Shown: in pieces, positions 52,526-60,379 of the stretch
Position numbering within the stretch: position 1 is the first letter of the stretch
Layout of the letters: every line of letters begins with the position of its first letter
Origin: Nitrospinaceae bacterium
Lineage (GTDB): Bacteria > Nitrospinota > Nitrospinia > Nitrospinales > Nitrospinaceae
Assembly (NCBI GenBank): GCA_029261535.1
Contig: JAJDBF010000014.1
Span: 1 to 64,000 of the forward strand
Reading direction: 5' to 3'
Length of the DNA stretch: 64,000 nucleotides
Program-made: the position numbers and the translations under genes
The notes under the pieces: generated by a model
The model's input: only the letters and a program-made list of their open reading frames with translations
Told to the model about the DNA's origin: nothing
Database searches by the model: none

Positions 52526-52945
52526 TCACGATTCCGGCAGGGAATCTGGCAACTGCGTCTCGCCATCGGTGTAAGTTTCCGCGAGTTGCTGACGGGTGAG
52601 GCCGATGGCCTCGCGTAGGTCGGTGCCCTGCAGATACGCGCCTCCCATCCTGGTATGGGTGAGGTCGGCACCATTTAAACTGCCCCAGTTGAGGTCGACC
52701 TCCTCCAGATTAGCCCCTCTCATCTTCGCATTTTTGAAGGAGGCTTCATTTAGGAAAGCACCACGAAAGTCCGCATTTTCGAGATCAGCATTATCAAAGC
52801 ACGCGCCGATTAAATCCGCCTCCACCAACACGGAACCGGTCAACACAGCGCAGGACAAATCTACGCCGCGAAGCACCGCGCGCCTACCCTCGCGTCCCTT
52901 GGTCTTGAACCAGAGAGCATGATCCTCCAACGCTTTTTCCAGCAT
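52526..52945 (-). CDS. pentapeptide-repeat protein
   Basis: 139 residues from the ATG at 52945, which has CAGGAG 6 bases upstream; a TTG at 52981 lies before that site. Residues about 25-110 are A(D/N)LxX repeats (AVLRGVDLSCAVLTGSVLVE, ADLIGACFDNADLENADFRG, ANLEEVDLNWGSLNGADLTH), which form a right-handed beta-helix. Such proteins range from DNA mimics that protect gyrase to scaffolds. No signal peptide. No functional neighbour. Confidence 0.88.
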   Translation of the reverse strand: MLEKALEDHALWFKTKGREGRRAVLRGVDLSCAVLTGSVLVEADLIGACFDNADLENADFRGAFLNEASFKNAKMRGANLEEVDLNWGSLNGADLTHTRMGGAYLQGTDLREAIGLTRQQLAETYTDGETQLPDSLPES

Positions 52946-53077
52946 AGCGGCTCCTGAACCTTTAAGTACAAAGCTTTGCAAAGGCGACTTTTAACAAAAA
53001 CCCTTGACGAAATTGACGGTTTTAATGCTCCTCAATTTTGAGGTAAACTCTGGAAGAGTGTACCTTTCCCCGGAACG

Positions 53078-53225
53078 GTTCGGAGAAAATTTTCGGACCT
53101 GATCGAAAATTTATTGCGGGGAAAAAGTTTGCTCGCACTCCGCGCAGGAGGTTTGGAGAAAGTTTTCGAACCAAACCGGGAAAATTTTGCGCCATGGGAG
53201 TTGCGTTCGCCCACCGCGCAGGAGG
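53078..53225 (+). repeat. imperfect 74-bp tandem duplication upstream of the TPR gene
   Basis: Two units (about 53078-53151 and 53151-53225) share GGAGAAA-TTTTCG near the start, AAAATTT in the middle and a nearly identical end: CTCGCACTCCGCGCAGGAG in the first, TTCGCCCACCGCGCAGGAG in the second. The second copy supplies the GGAGG ribosome site for the ATG at 53236. The units are diverged, so the event is not recent. Confidence 0.6.
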
Positions 53226-53235
53226 GAACGGGAAA

Positions 53236-54093
53236 ATGCGACAGAAATGGAATCTCATAAGGTTTTTCCTTCTCGCAATTCTGCTATCCTCAATTCTCCC
53301 ACCTACCCCTGAGGCGGCAGAGCCTAGCAACGTCCCAGTAGAGCCCGCGAATAAATGGAACATCCCGCAAGCCCTCATAGAGTTCGATGAACAAAAGTAC
53401 GCAGAGGATCTAACTTCTTTTCACAATTCCGCTTCCACGGGTGAAGCCACGTCCACCTGGAGTTTGCTGGAACAGAACGAAGCCGAGGCGCATCTGCACC
53501 TTGGCATCTATTTTTTCACACAGGGGCAGAAGAAACTCGCAGAAGATCAATTTAAAAAAACATTAAAACTCGACCCCGATCACGCGCTGGCGCATTTCAA
53601 TCTGGGTCTGGTTTATAACGAGCAGAAAAAATTGGACTCAGCCAAAACGGAATACAGCGAAGCGATCCGGCTGAACCCGGCCCTGCACCGGGCGCATTCC
53701 AACCTGGGGACACTCAACCTTCTGCGCAAAGAATATCAGGCGGCAACCAAAAACTTCAAGACCGCCATCGGCTTGAAGCCGGAGGATTTGAAATCCCATA
53801 TCAGCCTGGGACACCTCTACTTTTATGTATTCAAAAATTTTCCGGAAGCGAAGAAGGAATACAAGGAAGTATTAAAGCTGGATCCAAAATTCAAACTGGC
53901 GCAGGCCAACTTGAAAACGATTTACAAAGACGAAAACACAGCGCGAACCCTGGAACATCAATTTGAGAACAGCTTGAAAGCACCGGCCCGCGAGGATGCG
54001 GCAATGGAAGTAGAGGTGCCGGAAGAAACTTCAAAGAAAAGCGCGAAAGAAAAAACCCCGCCCAAAAAAAAGAAAGATTTATTTCATTTTTAA
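53236..54093 (+). CDS. exported TPR-repeat protein with lysine-rich end
   Basis: 285 residues from the ATG at 53236, which follows AGGAGG by about 10 bases and directly opens a signal peptide (MRQKWNLIRFFLLAILLSSI). A frame 14 codons longer would bury it. Four or five TPR units follow (EAHLHLGIYFFTQGQKKLAE, ALAHFNLGLVYNEQKKLDSA, RAHSNLGTLNLLRKEYQAAT, KSHISLGHLYFYVFKNFPEA). The C-terminus is basic (KKSAKEKTPPKKKKDLFHF). Likely a periplasmic or envelope adaptor; partner unknown. Confidence 0.87.
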   Translation: MRQKWNLIRFFLLAILLSSILPPTPEAAEPSNVPVEPANKWNIPQALIEFDEQKYAEDLTSFHNSASTGEATSTWSLLEQNEAEAHLHLGIYFFTQGQKKLAEDQFKKTLKLDPDHALAHFNLGLVYNEQKKLDSAKTEYSEAIRLNPALHRAHSNLGTLNLLRKEYQAATKNFKTAIGLKPEDLKSHISLGHLYFYVFKNFPEAKKEYKEVLKLDPKFKLAQANLKTIYKDENTARTLEHQFENSLKAPAREDAAMEVEVPEETSKKSAKEKTPPKKKKDLFHF

Positions 54094-54135
54094 TTTTTTT
54101 ATTTAATCAGAATACTTTGGATAACAAGGTGGGGC

Positions 54136-54441
54136 CTAGGCAAGGACAATCTCCCCCGAAACGTCCGGGAAGCGTTTGACTTTTATACGAGCGGCCTTGT
54201 CCCGCATCCCAGCCATGTCATAGGCCATCTGCATTCGGAGCCAATGCTCCGGCGTACTGCCAAATGCTTTGGAAACACGAATCGCCATTTCCGGCGACAG
54301 GGATGTTTTGGTATTGATCACACGCGACAGCGTTTGCCGGGTAATACCCAGACCTTTGGCGGCCTCGGTCACATTTAACCCGGAAGCCTCTACAGCATTC
54401 TTTATAATCTTGCCCGGATGAACGGGTTTTTTCATCGCCAT
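54136..54441 (-). CDS. HigA-family antitoxin-like regulator, no toxin gene adjacent
   Basis: 101 residues. It opens KKPVHPGKIIKNAVEASGLN, then the helix-turn-helix TEAAKGLGITRQTLSRVINT and the HigA signature SLSPEMAIRVSKAFGSTPEH then WLRMQMAYDM. HigA proteins neutralise HigB RNases and repress their own promoter, with higB normally just upstream. Here the 226 bases upstream hold a dispersed repeat and no higB, so it is orphaned. The ATG has AGGAGG 8 bases upstream. Confidence 0.9.
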   Translation of the reverse strand: MAMKKPVHPGKIIKNAVEASGLNVTEAAKGLGITRQTLSRVINTKTSLSPEMAIRVSKAFGSTPEHWLRMQMAYDMAGMRDKAARIKVKRFPDVSGEIVLA

Positions 54442-54500
54442 GGTTTTTGCCTCCTAAGTAATATCTCTCTCTTCATAAATCATCTCGAAAACATAAACAG

Positions 54501-54578
54501 CAAAGGCGAGATTCTTCGCTGACGCTCAGAATGACAGTTTGTTGATTTCATGTGTCACACTGAGCCTGTCGAAGTGCG
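54501..54578 (-). repeat. dispersed intergenic repeat, modules B and A in inverted orientation
   Basis: On the plus strand it reads AAGGCGAGATTCTTCGCTG, CTCAGAATGACA and, after a short spacer, CACACTGAGCCTGTCGAAGTG. This is the reverse complement of the arrangement at 49857-49991, with a shorter spacer between modules. It occupies the place where a higB toxin gene would be expected. Confidence 0.7.
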
Positions 54579-54667
54579 ACCTCCACTTTGCAGTCCCTCA
54601 ATAAGCACTTATCAAAGGTTTCTCGGGGGCAGACTCTTGTCTCACTTAGCAATATTATACCACCCCT

Positions 54668-54814
54668 CTACCGCCGTCCCTTCTTCACCTTTCCCGGCTT
54701 ACGGCCTTTCCCGGATTTTCTGCGATATTTTCTCTTCACCTTCGGCGAGCGTTTTTTCTTCTCTGGCAGGTACCAGCGCACACCGAACTCTATATTGTGC
54801 CCCTTGTTCTGCAG
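54668..54814 (-). pseudogene. downstream part of the beta-barrel gene, after the in-frame stop
   Basis: Continuing the frame of the neighbouring barrel gene past its TAA (54815-54817) gives 48 codons to a TAG at 54668. They begin LQNKGHNIEFGVRWYL, which is exactly the alternating, aromatic-ended final beta-strand a barrel of this kind needs, then a very basic tail PEKKKRSPKVKRKYRRKSGK and on. The match in frame and meaning shows that the two pieces were one gene. Confidence 0.75.
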
Positions 54815-55429
54815 TTACAGGGCGCCAAGTTGCGCGTCGATGGCTCCGAAAAAACGGTAACCCAGTAAAAGTTCAAAGCGTGAATTGATGGCGTAACCCA
54901 CCCCGACCAGCAGTTGATAGGCCAGAGTCAACTCATCCCCTTTCGATGCACCGACACTGCCATCGGTCAATGCGCCCAAATCCCCACGCATCCAGTTCAT
55001 ACCGATACCGCCGCCAGCGTACGGTGTCCAGCGCGACCGGTTGTGGAACATCCACGGAATATTGAGCATGAACGAAAACGAGCGCAGGTCGCCCATCGCC
55101 GGAAAATTTCCCGCTGGGGTTTTCAATTGATCGAGACTGGTCCAGCGTCCGGAAAATTCGATTTCTGTATTGAGGTGCCGATCAGTTTGAAAACCATAGG
55201 CGGCAGAAAAACCCGTCCCCGTATCAAAAGAAAACTCGCGATTGGGAAGCGACACCACCGTGGCATTGGGCAGTGGCTCCAGCCCGATATCGGAATCCAT
55301 GGGAGTGAATACCAGCCCGCTCAGCTTGAAATATTTCTTGTGTCCGCCAACGTGCCGAGGTTTGGCCCATACCAATGACGGCAGGAGCAGAGCAAGGCTG
55401 ATAAAAATTATGAGGATGCGAAGTTTCAT
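54815..55429 (-). CDS. outer-membrane beta-barrel protein, interrupted near its end
   Basis: 204 residues to the TAA. A signal peptide (LRILIIFISLALLLPSLVWA) precedes amphipathic strands typical of 8-stranded OmpW/opacity-type barrels: YFKLSGLVFTPMDSD, TGFSAAYGFQ, RWTPYAGGGIGMNWM, LAYQLLVGVGYAINSRFELL then LGYRFFGAIDAQL. The expected last strand is missing here but is encoded in frame directly after the stop codon (54668-54814). Either the stop is a recent mutation or an assembly error, or it is read through. Without the last strand and its C-terminal aromatic the barrel should not insert. Confidence 0.8.
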   Translation of the reverse strand: MKLRILIIFISLALLLPSLVWAKPRHVGGHKKYFKLSGLVFTPMDSDIGLEPLPNATVVSLPNREFSFDTGTGFSAAYGFQTDRHLNTEIEFSGRWTSLDQLKTPAGNFPAMGDLRSFSFMLNIPWMFHNRSRWTPYAGGGIGMNWMRGDLGALTDGSVGASKGDELTLAYQLLVGVGYAINSRFELLLGYRFFGAIDAQLGAL

Positions 55430-55558
55430 CTTATATAGGTGAAGGGGTTCTCCCTATCTTAACGGCTGAATCATCAATTGATTAAAGAATCCGCTCGCGC
55501 CTCCCTTTGGCATACCGATGCCATGCTATAATCCTCTTTTTACCACACGGGGAAAAGC

Positions 55559-57091
55559 ATGATCGCACGCATACAAAGTGGGGCCGTATCCGGTATCGAA
55601 GGCTACCCGGTCGAGGTGGAAGTTCATCTTGCGCCCGGTATTCCCATGATGACCATTGTCGGCCTGCCCGATGCCGCCGTCAAGGAAAGCAGTAACCGCA
55701 TTCAGGCGGCGTTCAAGAACACCAACCTCGACCTGCCCCTTAAAAAAATCACGGTCAACCTCGCACCCGCCGACATCCGCAAGGAGGGCTCGTCCTACGA
55801 TCTGCCGATTGCTCTCGGCATTCTGGCGGCTGGAGGTTTGATCAACAAATCCCGGCTCGACAAATTCATGATCTTCGGCGAACTTTCGCTCGACGGGCGA
55901 ATCAAACCCATCAAGGGAACTTTGTGTCTTGCTACCTGCGCCTGGCGGGAAAAACTTGAGGGTCTTATCCTGCCACGGGACAACGCGCCGGAAGCGGCCT
56001 GGGTCAAAGAGCTTCCCATTTATGCGATGGACAACCTGCCGCAGGCGGTGGCTTTCCTCAATGATGAAATAGACATCGCACCCTCCCCGCCGAATTCGCC
56101 GGAGGAATTCACCCGCAATGTTTTGCACGATTACGATTTCACCGATGTGAAGGGCCAGCAACATGTCAAACGAGCGTTGGAGGTATCAGCATCTGGTGGT
56201 CATAACATATTGCTCATCGGTCCACCGGGTAGCGGCAAGTCCATGCTGGCGAAACGCCTGCCCAGCATCCTGCCTCGGCTCAGCCTCGATGAAGCCATCG
56301 AGTCCACCAAAATTTTCAGCATACTGGGCCTTCAGAAAAATGGTGTCGGCCTCCTCACCCAGCGCACGTTCCGCGCACCGCATCATACGATTTCAGATGC
56401 CGGGCTGATCGGCGGCGGGCGCATCCCGCTACCGGGCGAAGTGTCGATGGCACACAACGGCGTGTTGTTCCTCGATGAACTGCCGGAGTTTAAGCGCAAT
56501 GTGCTGGAGGTCCTGCGTCAACCACTGGAAGATGGCGAAGTGTGTATCTCGCGCGCTACCGGCTCGACCACCTACCCGACCCGCTTCATGCTGGTGGCGG
56601 CGATGAACCCCTGCCCCTGCGGCTATCGCTCCGATCCCAAACGTGAATGCCATTGTTCGTTGATGGAAATCAAAAAATACCTGTCGAAAATTTCCGGCCC
56701 CTTGCTCGACCGTATCGATTTGCATGTAGAAGTGCCAACGCTGAACTACAAGGAACTGTCGACCAAAGAAGGCGGGGAGTCGTCTGAAATTGTTCAGCAA
56801 AGAGTTGAGACTGCGCGGCGGGTGCAAGAAACACGGTTCAGCAATTCAAAAATTTTCTGCAACGCCAATATGTCCGCCAAACAACTTCAAACCTTGTGCG
56901 TGCTGGATACCGCTTCAAAGAAACTGATGGAGACGGCGATTGACCGACTCGGCCTGAGCGCGCGAGCGCACGACCGGATACTGAAAGTTGCACGCACCAT
57001 CGCCGACCTTGCCGGTGAGCCGGACATTCAATCCATGCACATCGCCGAGGCCATTCAATATCGTTCGCTGGACAGAGAGACCTTACTTTAA
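55559..57091 (+). CDS. comM: YifB/ComM-family Mg-chelatase-like AAA+ ATPase
   Basis: 510 residues. The N-terminal Lon-like domain reads GYPVEVEVHLAPGIPMMTIV, GLPDAAVKESSNRIQAAFKN and RKEGSSYDLPIALGILAAGG. The AAA+ core has Walker A LLIGPPGSGKSMLAKRLPSI, RTFRAPHHTISDAGLIGGG, Walker B NGVLFLDELPEF and the zinc-like CPCGYRSDPKRECHC. ComM is a hexameric branch-migration helicase used in natural transformation. The gene stands alone; its presence alone does not show competence. ATG at 55559 with a weak ribosome site. Confidence 0.96.
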   Translation: MIARIQSGAVSGIEGYPVEVEVHLAPGIPMMTIVGLPDAAVKESSNRIQAAFKNTNLDLPLKKITVNLAPADIRKEGSSYDLPIALGILAAGGLINKSRLDKFMIFGELSLDGRIKPIKGTLCLATCAWREKLEGLILPRDNAPEAAWVKELPIYAMDNLPQAVAFLNDEIDIAPSPPNSPEEFTRNVLHDYDFTDVKGQQHVKRALEVSASGGHNILLIGPPGSGKSMLAKRLPSILPRLSLDEAIESTKIFSILGLQKNGVGLLTQRTFRAPHHTISDAGLIGGGRIPLPGEVSMAHNGVLFLDELPEFKRNVLEVLRQPLEDGEVCISRATGSTTYPTRFMLVAAMNPCPCGYRSDPKRECHCSLMEIKKYLSKISGPLLDRIDLHVEVPTLNYKELSTKEGGESSEIVQQRVETARRVQETRFSNSKIFCNANMSAKQLQTLCVLDTASKKLMETAIDRLGLSARAHDRILKVARTIADLAGEPDIQSMHIAEAIQYRSLDRETLL

Positions 57092-57315
57092 AGTTTCCGC
57101 AGCCATCCATGGCGTTGCCGTTACATTTTATAAAATGCCTCTTCAAGGTTTTTCAAAGACACCTCTGGCGGGGAACGCAAGGTAATATCTACTGGCCCTT
57201 CACGCCCTTCCCTCTTCGTCTCAAGCGAATCGCATTATTCCATTGCTTTTTGGGTGTGGGTTCAGGACAATACAAATAGAATTATCATCTGAGAATTTTT
57301 ATAGCAGGAGGACGC

Positions 57316-57846
57316 GTGGACACACCGGATTATAATCAAATCAAGGCTTGGTGCCAGGAATCGCAGGAGATCGCCGATGAATACGGTGTGGAAGAAGCGT
57401 TGTCTTATCTTCTCGGTGAAAAGTTTGCTCCGCTCCTGCGCGAACTCAAGAACGCCCGCCGTCAGGTGCAGTTCCTGTACAGTGAAAAAGATCGGTCGAT
57501 GGTGGAACCCCTCGCACAAAAGGATCAGGCTTTTCGATTGGGTTACATGTTGACCCTGGAAAATAATTACAAGGAACAGCTCGAAGCGATCAAGCACCTG
57601 GAACGGCTCACGGCAGATTTTATCGATGAAATCCGGGATGCCTTTGAGGAGCAGGATGTCATTGAGTTCCTTGAAAACTACCCGCGCCTCGATCCGCCGC
57701 AGGATGACTTGACTTTCAATTTTGATTCCCTGAAAATTTCGGATTCGGGGCAGCTCACCGCCGAGGATTTGATGGCGGAAGTGGAAGACATCTATCTCGC
57801 TGAAGAAATCAAGAAGATGCTACAAAACAAATGGCAGGCGCGGTAG
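57316..57846 (+). CDS. hypothetical acidic helical protein
   Basis: 176 residues from a GTG with AGGAGG 4-5 bases upstream. Mostly helical and charged (IKAWCQESQEIADEYGVEEA, KEQLEAIKHLERLTADFIDE). No signal peptide, membrane segment or recognisable domain. A 55-codon membrane-protein frame begins 6 bases after the stop, so the two are probably translated together. No function assigned. Confidence 0.75.
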   Translation: MDTPDYNQIKAWCQESQEIADEYGVEEALSYLLGEKFAPLLRELKNARRQVQFLYSEKDRSMVEPLAQKDQAFRLGYMLTLENNYKEQLEAIKHLERLTADFIDEIRDAFEEQDVIEFLENYPRLDPPQDDLTFNFDSLKISDSGQLTAEDLMAEVEDIYLAEEIKKMLQNKWQAR

Positions 57847-57851
57847 CCTGA

Positions 57852-58019
57852 ATGGCCTTCAAAGACAAGCTGAGTCAGCCAACACGCCTGAAAATCGCCT
57901 TCGGCATCCTTACATTTTGCACTTTCGGTATCCTCTTCACTGGTCCGGATTTTAACTTTGCCCTGCAAGTGGTCCTGACGTTCGTCCTGCTGATAGCTCT
58001 TTTCTGGCTGATCACCTGA
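57852..58019 (+). CDS. 55-residue two-helix membrane protein
   Basis: MAFKDKLSQPTRLKIAFGIL opens a 55-codon frame ending in TGA at 58017. Two membrane helices are evident: about 14-30 (KIAFGILTFCTFGILFT) and about 37-54 (FALQVVLTFVLLIALFWL). The ATG is 6 bases after the stop of the preceding gene and has no own ribosome site, which suggests translational coupling. No family recognised; the composition is clearly that of a membrane protein. Confidence 0.6.
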   Translation: MAFKDKLSQPTRLKIAFGILTFCTFGILFTGPDFNFALQVVLTFVLLIALFWLIT

Positions 58020-58044
58020 TTGTATTTCACTAAAATTTACCCCA

Positions 58045-58599
58045 CTAAAAAAACATTGCAACGACTGCGGCGATCACGCCGAGCACGGCGATTCCTAATC
58101 CTGTGATGGCAAGTCCCCGCACCTTTTCCAGTTCCTGCTCGTTCTTTTCCTTAACGGCTTTCAAGCGGCTCTCGATTTTCTCCGCGATCTGTTCCTCAAC
58201 ATTTTTTTTCATCAGTTGAGTGAATCCCTCGGTGCGTTCCTGAATCCGCGTTTCCAGCCCATTCAATAAAATCTGCCCCATCTCATCTGACTTGGCATCG
58301 ATCTCCTGCCCCACAATCCGTTTGGCATCCTGTTTCCACACATCCATCTGGACTTTGATTTCATCGAGCTTGCTTCGTATCGTTTTCTCCAGCTTGGGTT
58401 CGATGTTCTCGTACACCTTTTCCAGGCTGTCTTTGGCATCAGCAATGGCTTGATGCAGGTGTTCCTCGATCTCTTCCTCCAACGCACCCTTCCGGTTTTC
58501 GACATGCTCGCTCAACACCTCCGCTTTGCTCTTCAACTCCGAAAGTGTTTTGAGTAATTCGCGGGCCTGGCTTGCGTCATCCGGCGATAAATGATCCAT
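58045..58599 (-). CDS. coiled-coil protein with C-terminal membrane anchor
   Basis: 184 residues. Residues 10-160 are a near-continuous charged helix with heptads (LKTLSELKSKAEVLSEHVEN, EEHLHQAIADAKDSLEKVYE, EEQIAEKIESRLKAVKEKNE). Residues 163-184 (LAITGLGIAVLGVIAAVVAM then FF) are a membrane helix at the very end, so it is a tail-anchored protein facing the cytoplasm. No family recognised. Its upstream region holds an inverted repeat GCCTGT/ACAGGC (58626-58649). Confidence 0.78.
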   Translation of the reverse strand: MDHLSPDDASQARELLKTLSELKSKAEVLSEHVENRKGALEEEIEEHLHQAIADAKDSLEKVYENIEPKLEKTIRSKLDEIKVQMDVWKQDAKRIVGQEIDAKSDEMGQILLNGLETRIQERTEGFTQLMKKNVEEQIAEKIESRLKAVKEKNEQELEKVRGLAITGLGIAVLGVIAAVVAMFF

Positions 58600-58787
58600 T
58601 AAAACAACCTCGATAAAAAGTGAATGCCTGTTTATTAGATGCTACAGGCCGTCCGGGATTTAAAAAAAACTCGCCTTTTCAGGAATAACTGCAAAAACGA
58701 ACTTTGGTTCGGGGGCCATATTTGCTAATATAATCAATTAAATAACAGTAATTTAGCCAAGAATGACCTGATACAGGAGCCCCTCCG

Positions 58788-59711
58788 GTGCAAAACCTGA
58801 TCGACCAGTTCCAATTATATCTGGAAGCCGAGAAAAATGCTTCCGAGCATACGCTTTCAAATTACCTGACGGATCTGTCGCAATTTCAGGCGTTCCTCGA
58901 AACGTCCGGTCACGGAGTCCATGAGGGACAGATTGATTTGCATCGCGTTGACCGCCTGGCCGTCCGCGCCTTCATGAGCCATCTTTATGAAGCCGGTTGC
59001 TCAGGCAGGACCATGAACAGGAAGCGGGCCTCACTCAGTTCATTTTTTAAATTCCTGTGTCGGGAAGGTTACCTGACTTCGAATGTGGTGCAATCGGTCC
59101 CCTCTGCCGGAATGGAAGAGCGTTTGCCCGCCTTTCTTTCAGTCGATGAAATGTTCCGGCTATTGGAAAAACCGAAGGGTGACTCATTCCTGATGATACG
59201 AGACCGCGCTATACTGGAGATGTTTTACACCACGGGCATGCGAATCAGCGAACTCGTGACCATCAGCATGAACCATCTTCGCGTTGACCAAAAAACTGTC
59301 AAGGTGATGGGCAAAGGTAAAAAAGAAAGGTTGTTGCCCCTCGGCAAGCGAGTGCTGGACACTATGGAACACTATCTGCCCTGGCGTAAAAAATTTCTTG
59401 AGCGGAAAAAACTGGTGGAAAGCACCCCCCAGGTATTTGTGAATTTTCGCGGTGGCCCGCTCACCACACGCGGCGTGAGAAAAATTCTGGAAAAACACTT
59501 GAAAGGGACGCCTCTTTTTGGAACCATATCGCCTCACTCGATCCGTCACAGCTTTGCCACCCACATGCTGGAAGCCGGGGCCGATCTGAGGACGATTCAG
59601 GAAATGCTGGGGCACTCGAGTTTGTCGACGACGCAAAAATACACGCACCTGACTGTCGACAAATTAATGGAAACTTATGACAAGGCTCATCCGCGTGCGC
59701 GACGAGCCTGA
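58788..59711 (+). CDS. xerC: tyrosine recombinase XerC
   Basis: 307 residues. The N-terminal SAM-like domain (1-105) contains ASEHTLSNYLTDLSQFQAFL and SGRTMNRKRASLSSFFKFLC. The catalytic domain shows the Arg of YTTGMRISELV, the Lys of MGKGKKERLLPLG, HSIRHSFATHMLEAGADLRT, LGHSSLSTTQKYTHL and the nucleophilic Tyr. XerC with XerD resolves chromosome dimers at dif. GTG start with AGGAG 8 bases upstream. Gene order xerC-hslV-hslU is a common operon. Confidence 0.95.
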   Translation: MQNLIDQFQLYLEAEKNASEHTLSNYLTDLSQFQAFLETSGHGVHEGQIDLHRVDRLAVRAFMSHLYEAGCSGRTMNRKRASLSSFFKFLCREGYLTSNVVQSVPSAGMEERLPAFLSVDEMFRLLEKPKGDSFLMIRDRAILEMFYTTGMRISELVTISMNHLRVDQKTVKVMGKGKKERLLPLGKRVLDTMEHYLPWRKKFLERKKLVESTPQVFVNFRGGPLTTRGVRKILEKHLKGTPLFGTISPHSIRHSFATHMLEAGADLRTIQEMLGHSSLSTTQKYTHLTVDKLMETYDKAHPRARRA

Positions 59712-59740
59712 ATCTCCAATAAGAATGGACACAATACACA

Positions 59741-60280
59741 ATGGCTGAAAACGGCATGCACGGCACGACTATTCTCTCGGTCCGTCACAATGGCAAGGTC
59801 GCCCTCGGCGGCGATGGACAAGTCACCCTTGGCAGTACCGTCGTCAAACATTCGGCGCAAAAAGTACGGCGAATGTATGATGAAAAAATACTGACCGGCT
59901 TTGCCGGTGGCACGGCAGATGCTTTTTCATTATTTGCACGATTTGAAGAGAAGCTGGAAAAATACAACGGCAACCTGCCACGCTCGGCAGTAGAGCTTGC
60001 CAAGGACTGGCGCACAGACAAACTGCTCAGGCGACTCGAAGCCATGCTGTTGGTGGCTGATGTAGACAACACGTTCCTGATTTCAGGCAATGGCGATGTG
60101 GTCGAACCCGATGACGGCATTGTCGGGATCGGTTCAGGAGGAGCTTTCGCTCAGTCTGCCGCCATGGCCCTTGCCGCCCATTCGCCACTGGGGGCCCGGC
60201 AAATTGTGGAAGAAAGCTTGAAAGTGGCGCAATCCATTTGCATATACACAAACGATCATTTCACCATCGAAGAACTTTAA
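59741..60280 (+). CDS. hslV: HslV peptidase subunit (ClpQ)
   Basis: 179 residues. The catalytic Thr is T9, in [20 protein letters not shown], exposed after processing. [20 protein letters not shown] and [20 protein letters not shown] follow the family closely. HslV forms a double hexamer that degrades proteins fed by HslU. The ATG at 59756 (giving a three-residue propeptide MHG, common in this family) is an equally good start; neither has a clear ribosome site. 29 bases after xerC. Confidence 0.96.
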   Translation: MAENGMHGTTILSVRHNGKVALGGDGQVTLGSTVVKHSAQKVRRMYDEKILTGFAGGTADAFSLFARFEEKLEKYNGNLPRSAVELAKDWRTDKLLRRLEAMLLVADVDNTFLISGNGDVVEPDDGIVGIGSGGAFAQSAAMALAAHSPLGARQIVEESLKVAQSICIYTNDHFTIEEL

Positions 60281-60379
60281 CGAGACATTCGTGAATCAAA
60301 ATTTTCAGCTCCGGCAGATCACCTCTCTTGTTTCACAAGGAAGGCCCACAGCCAGAAGCAATTTATAAAATCTCTCAAA

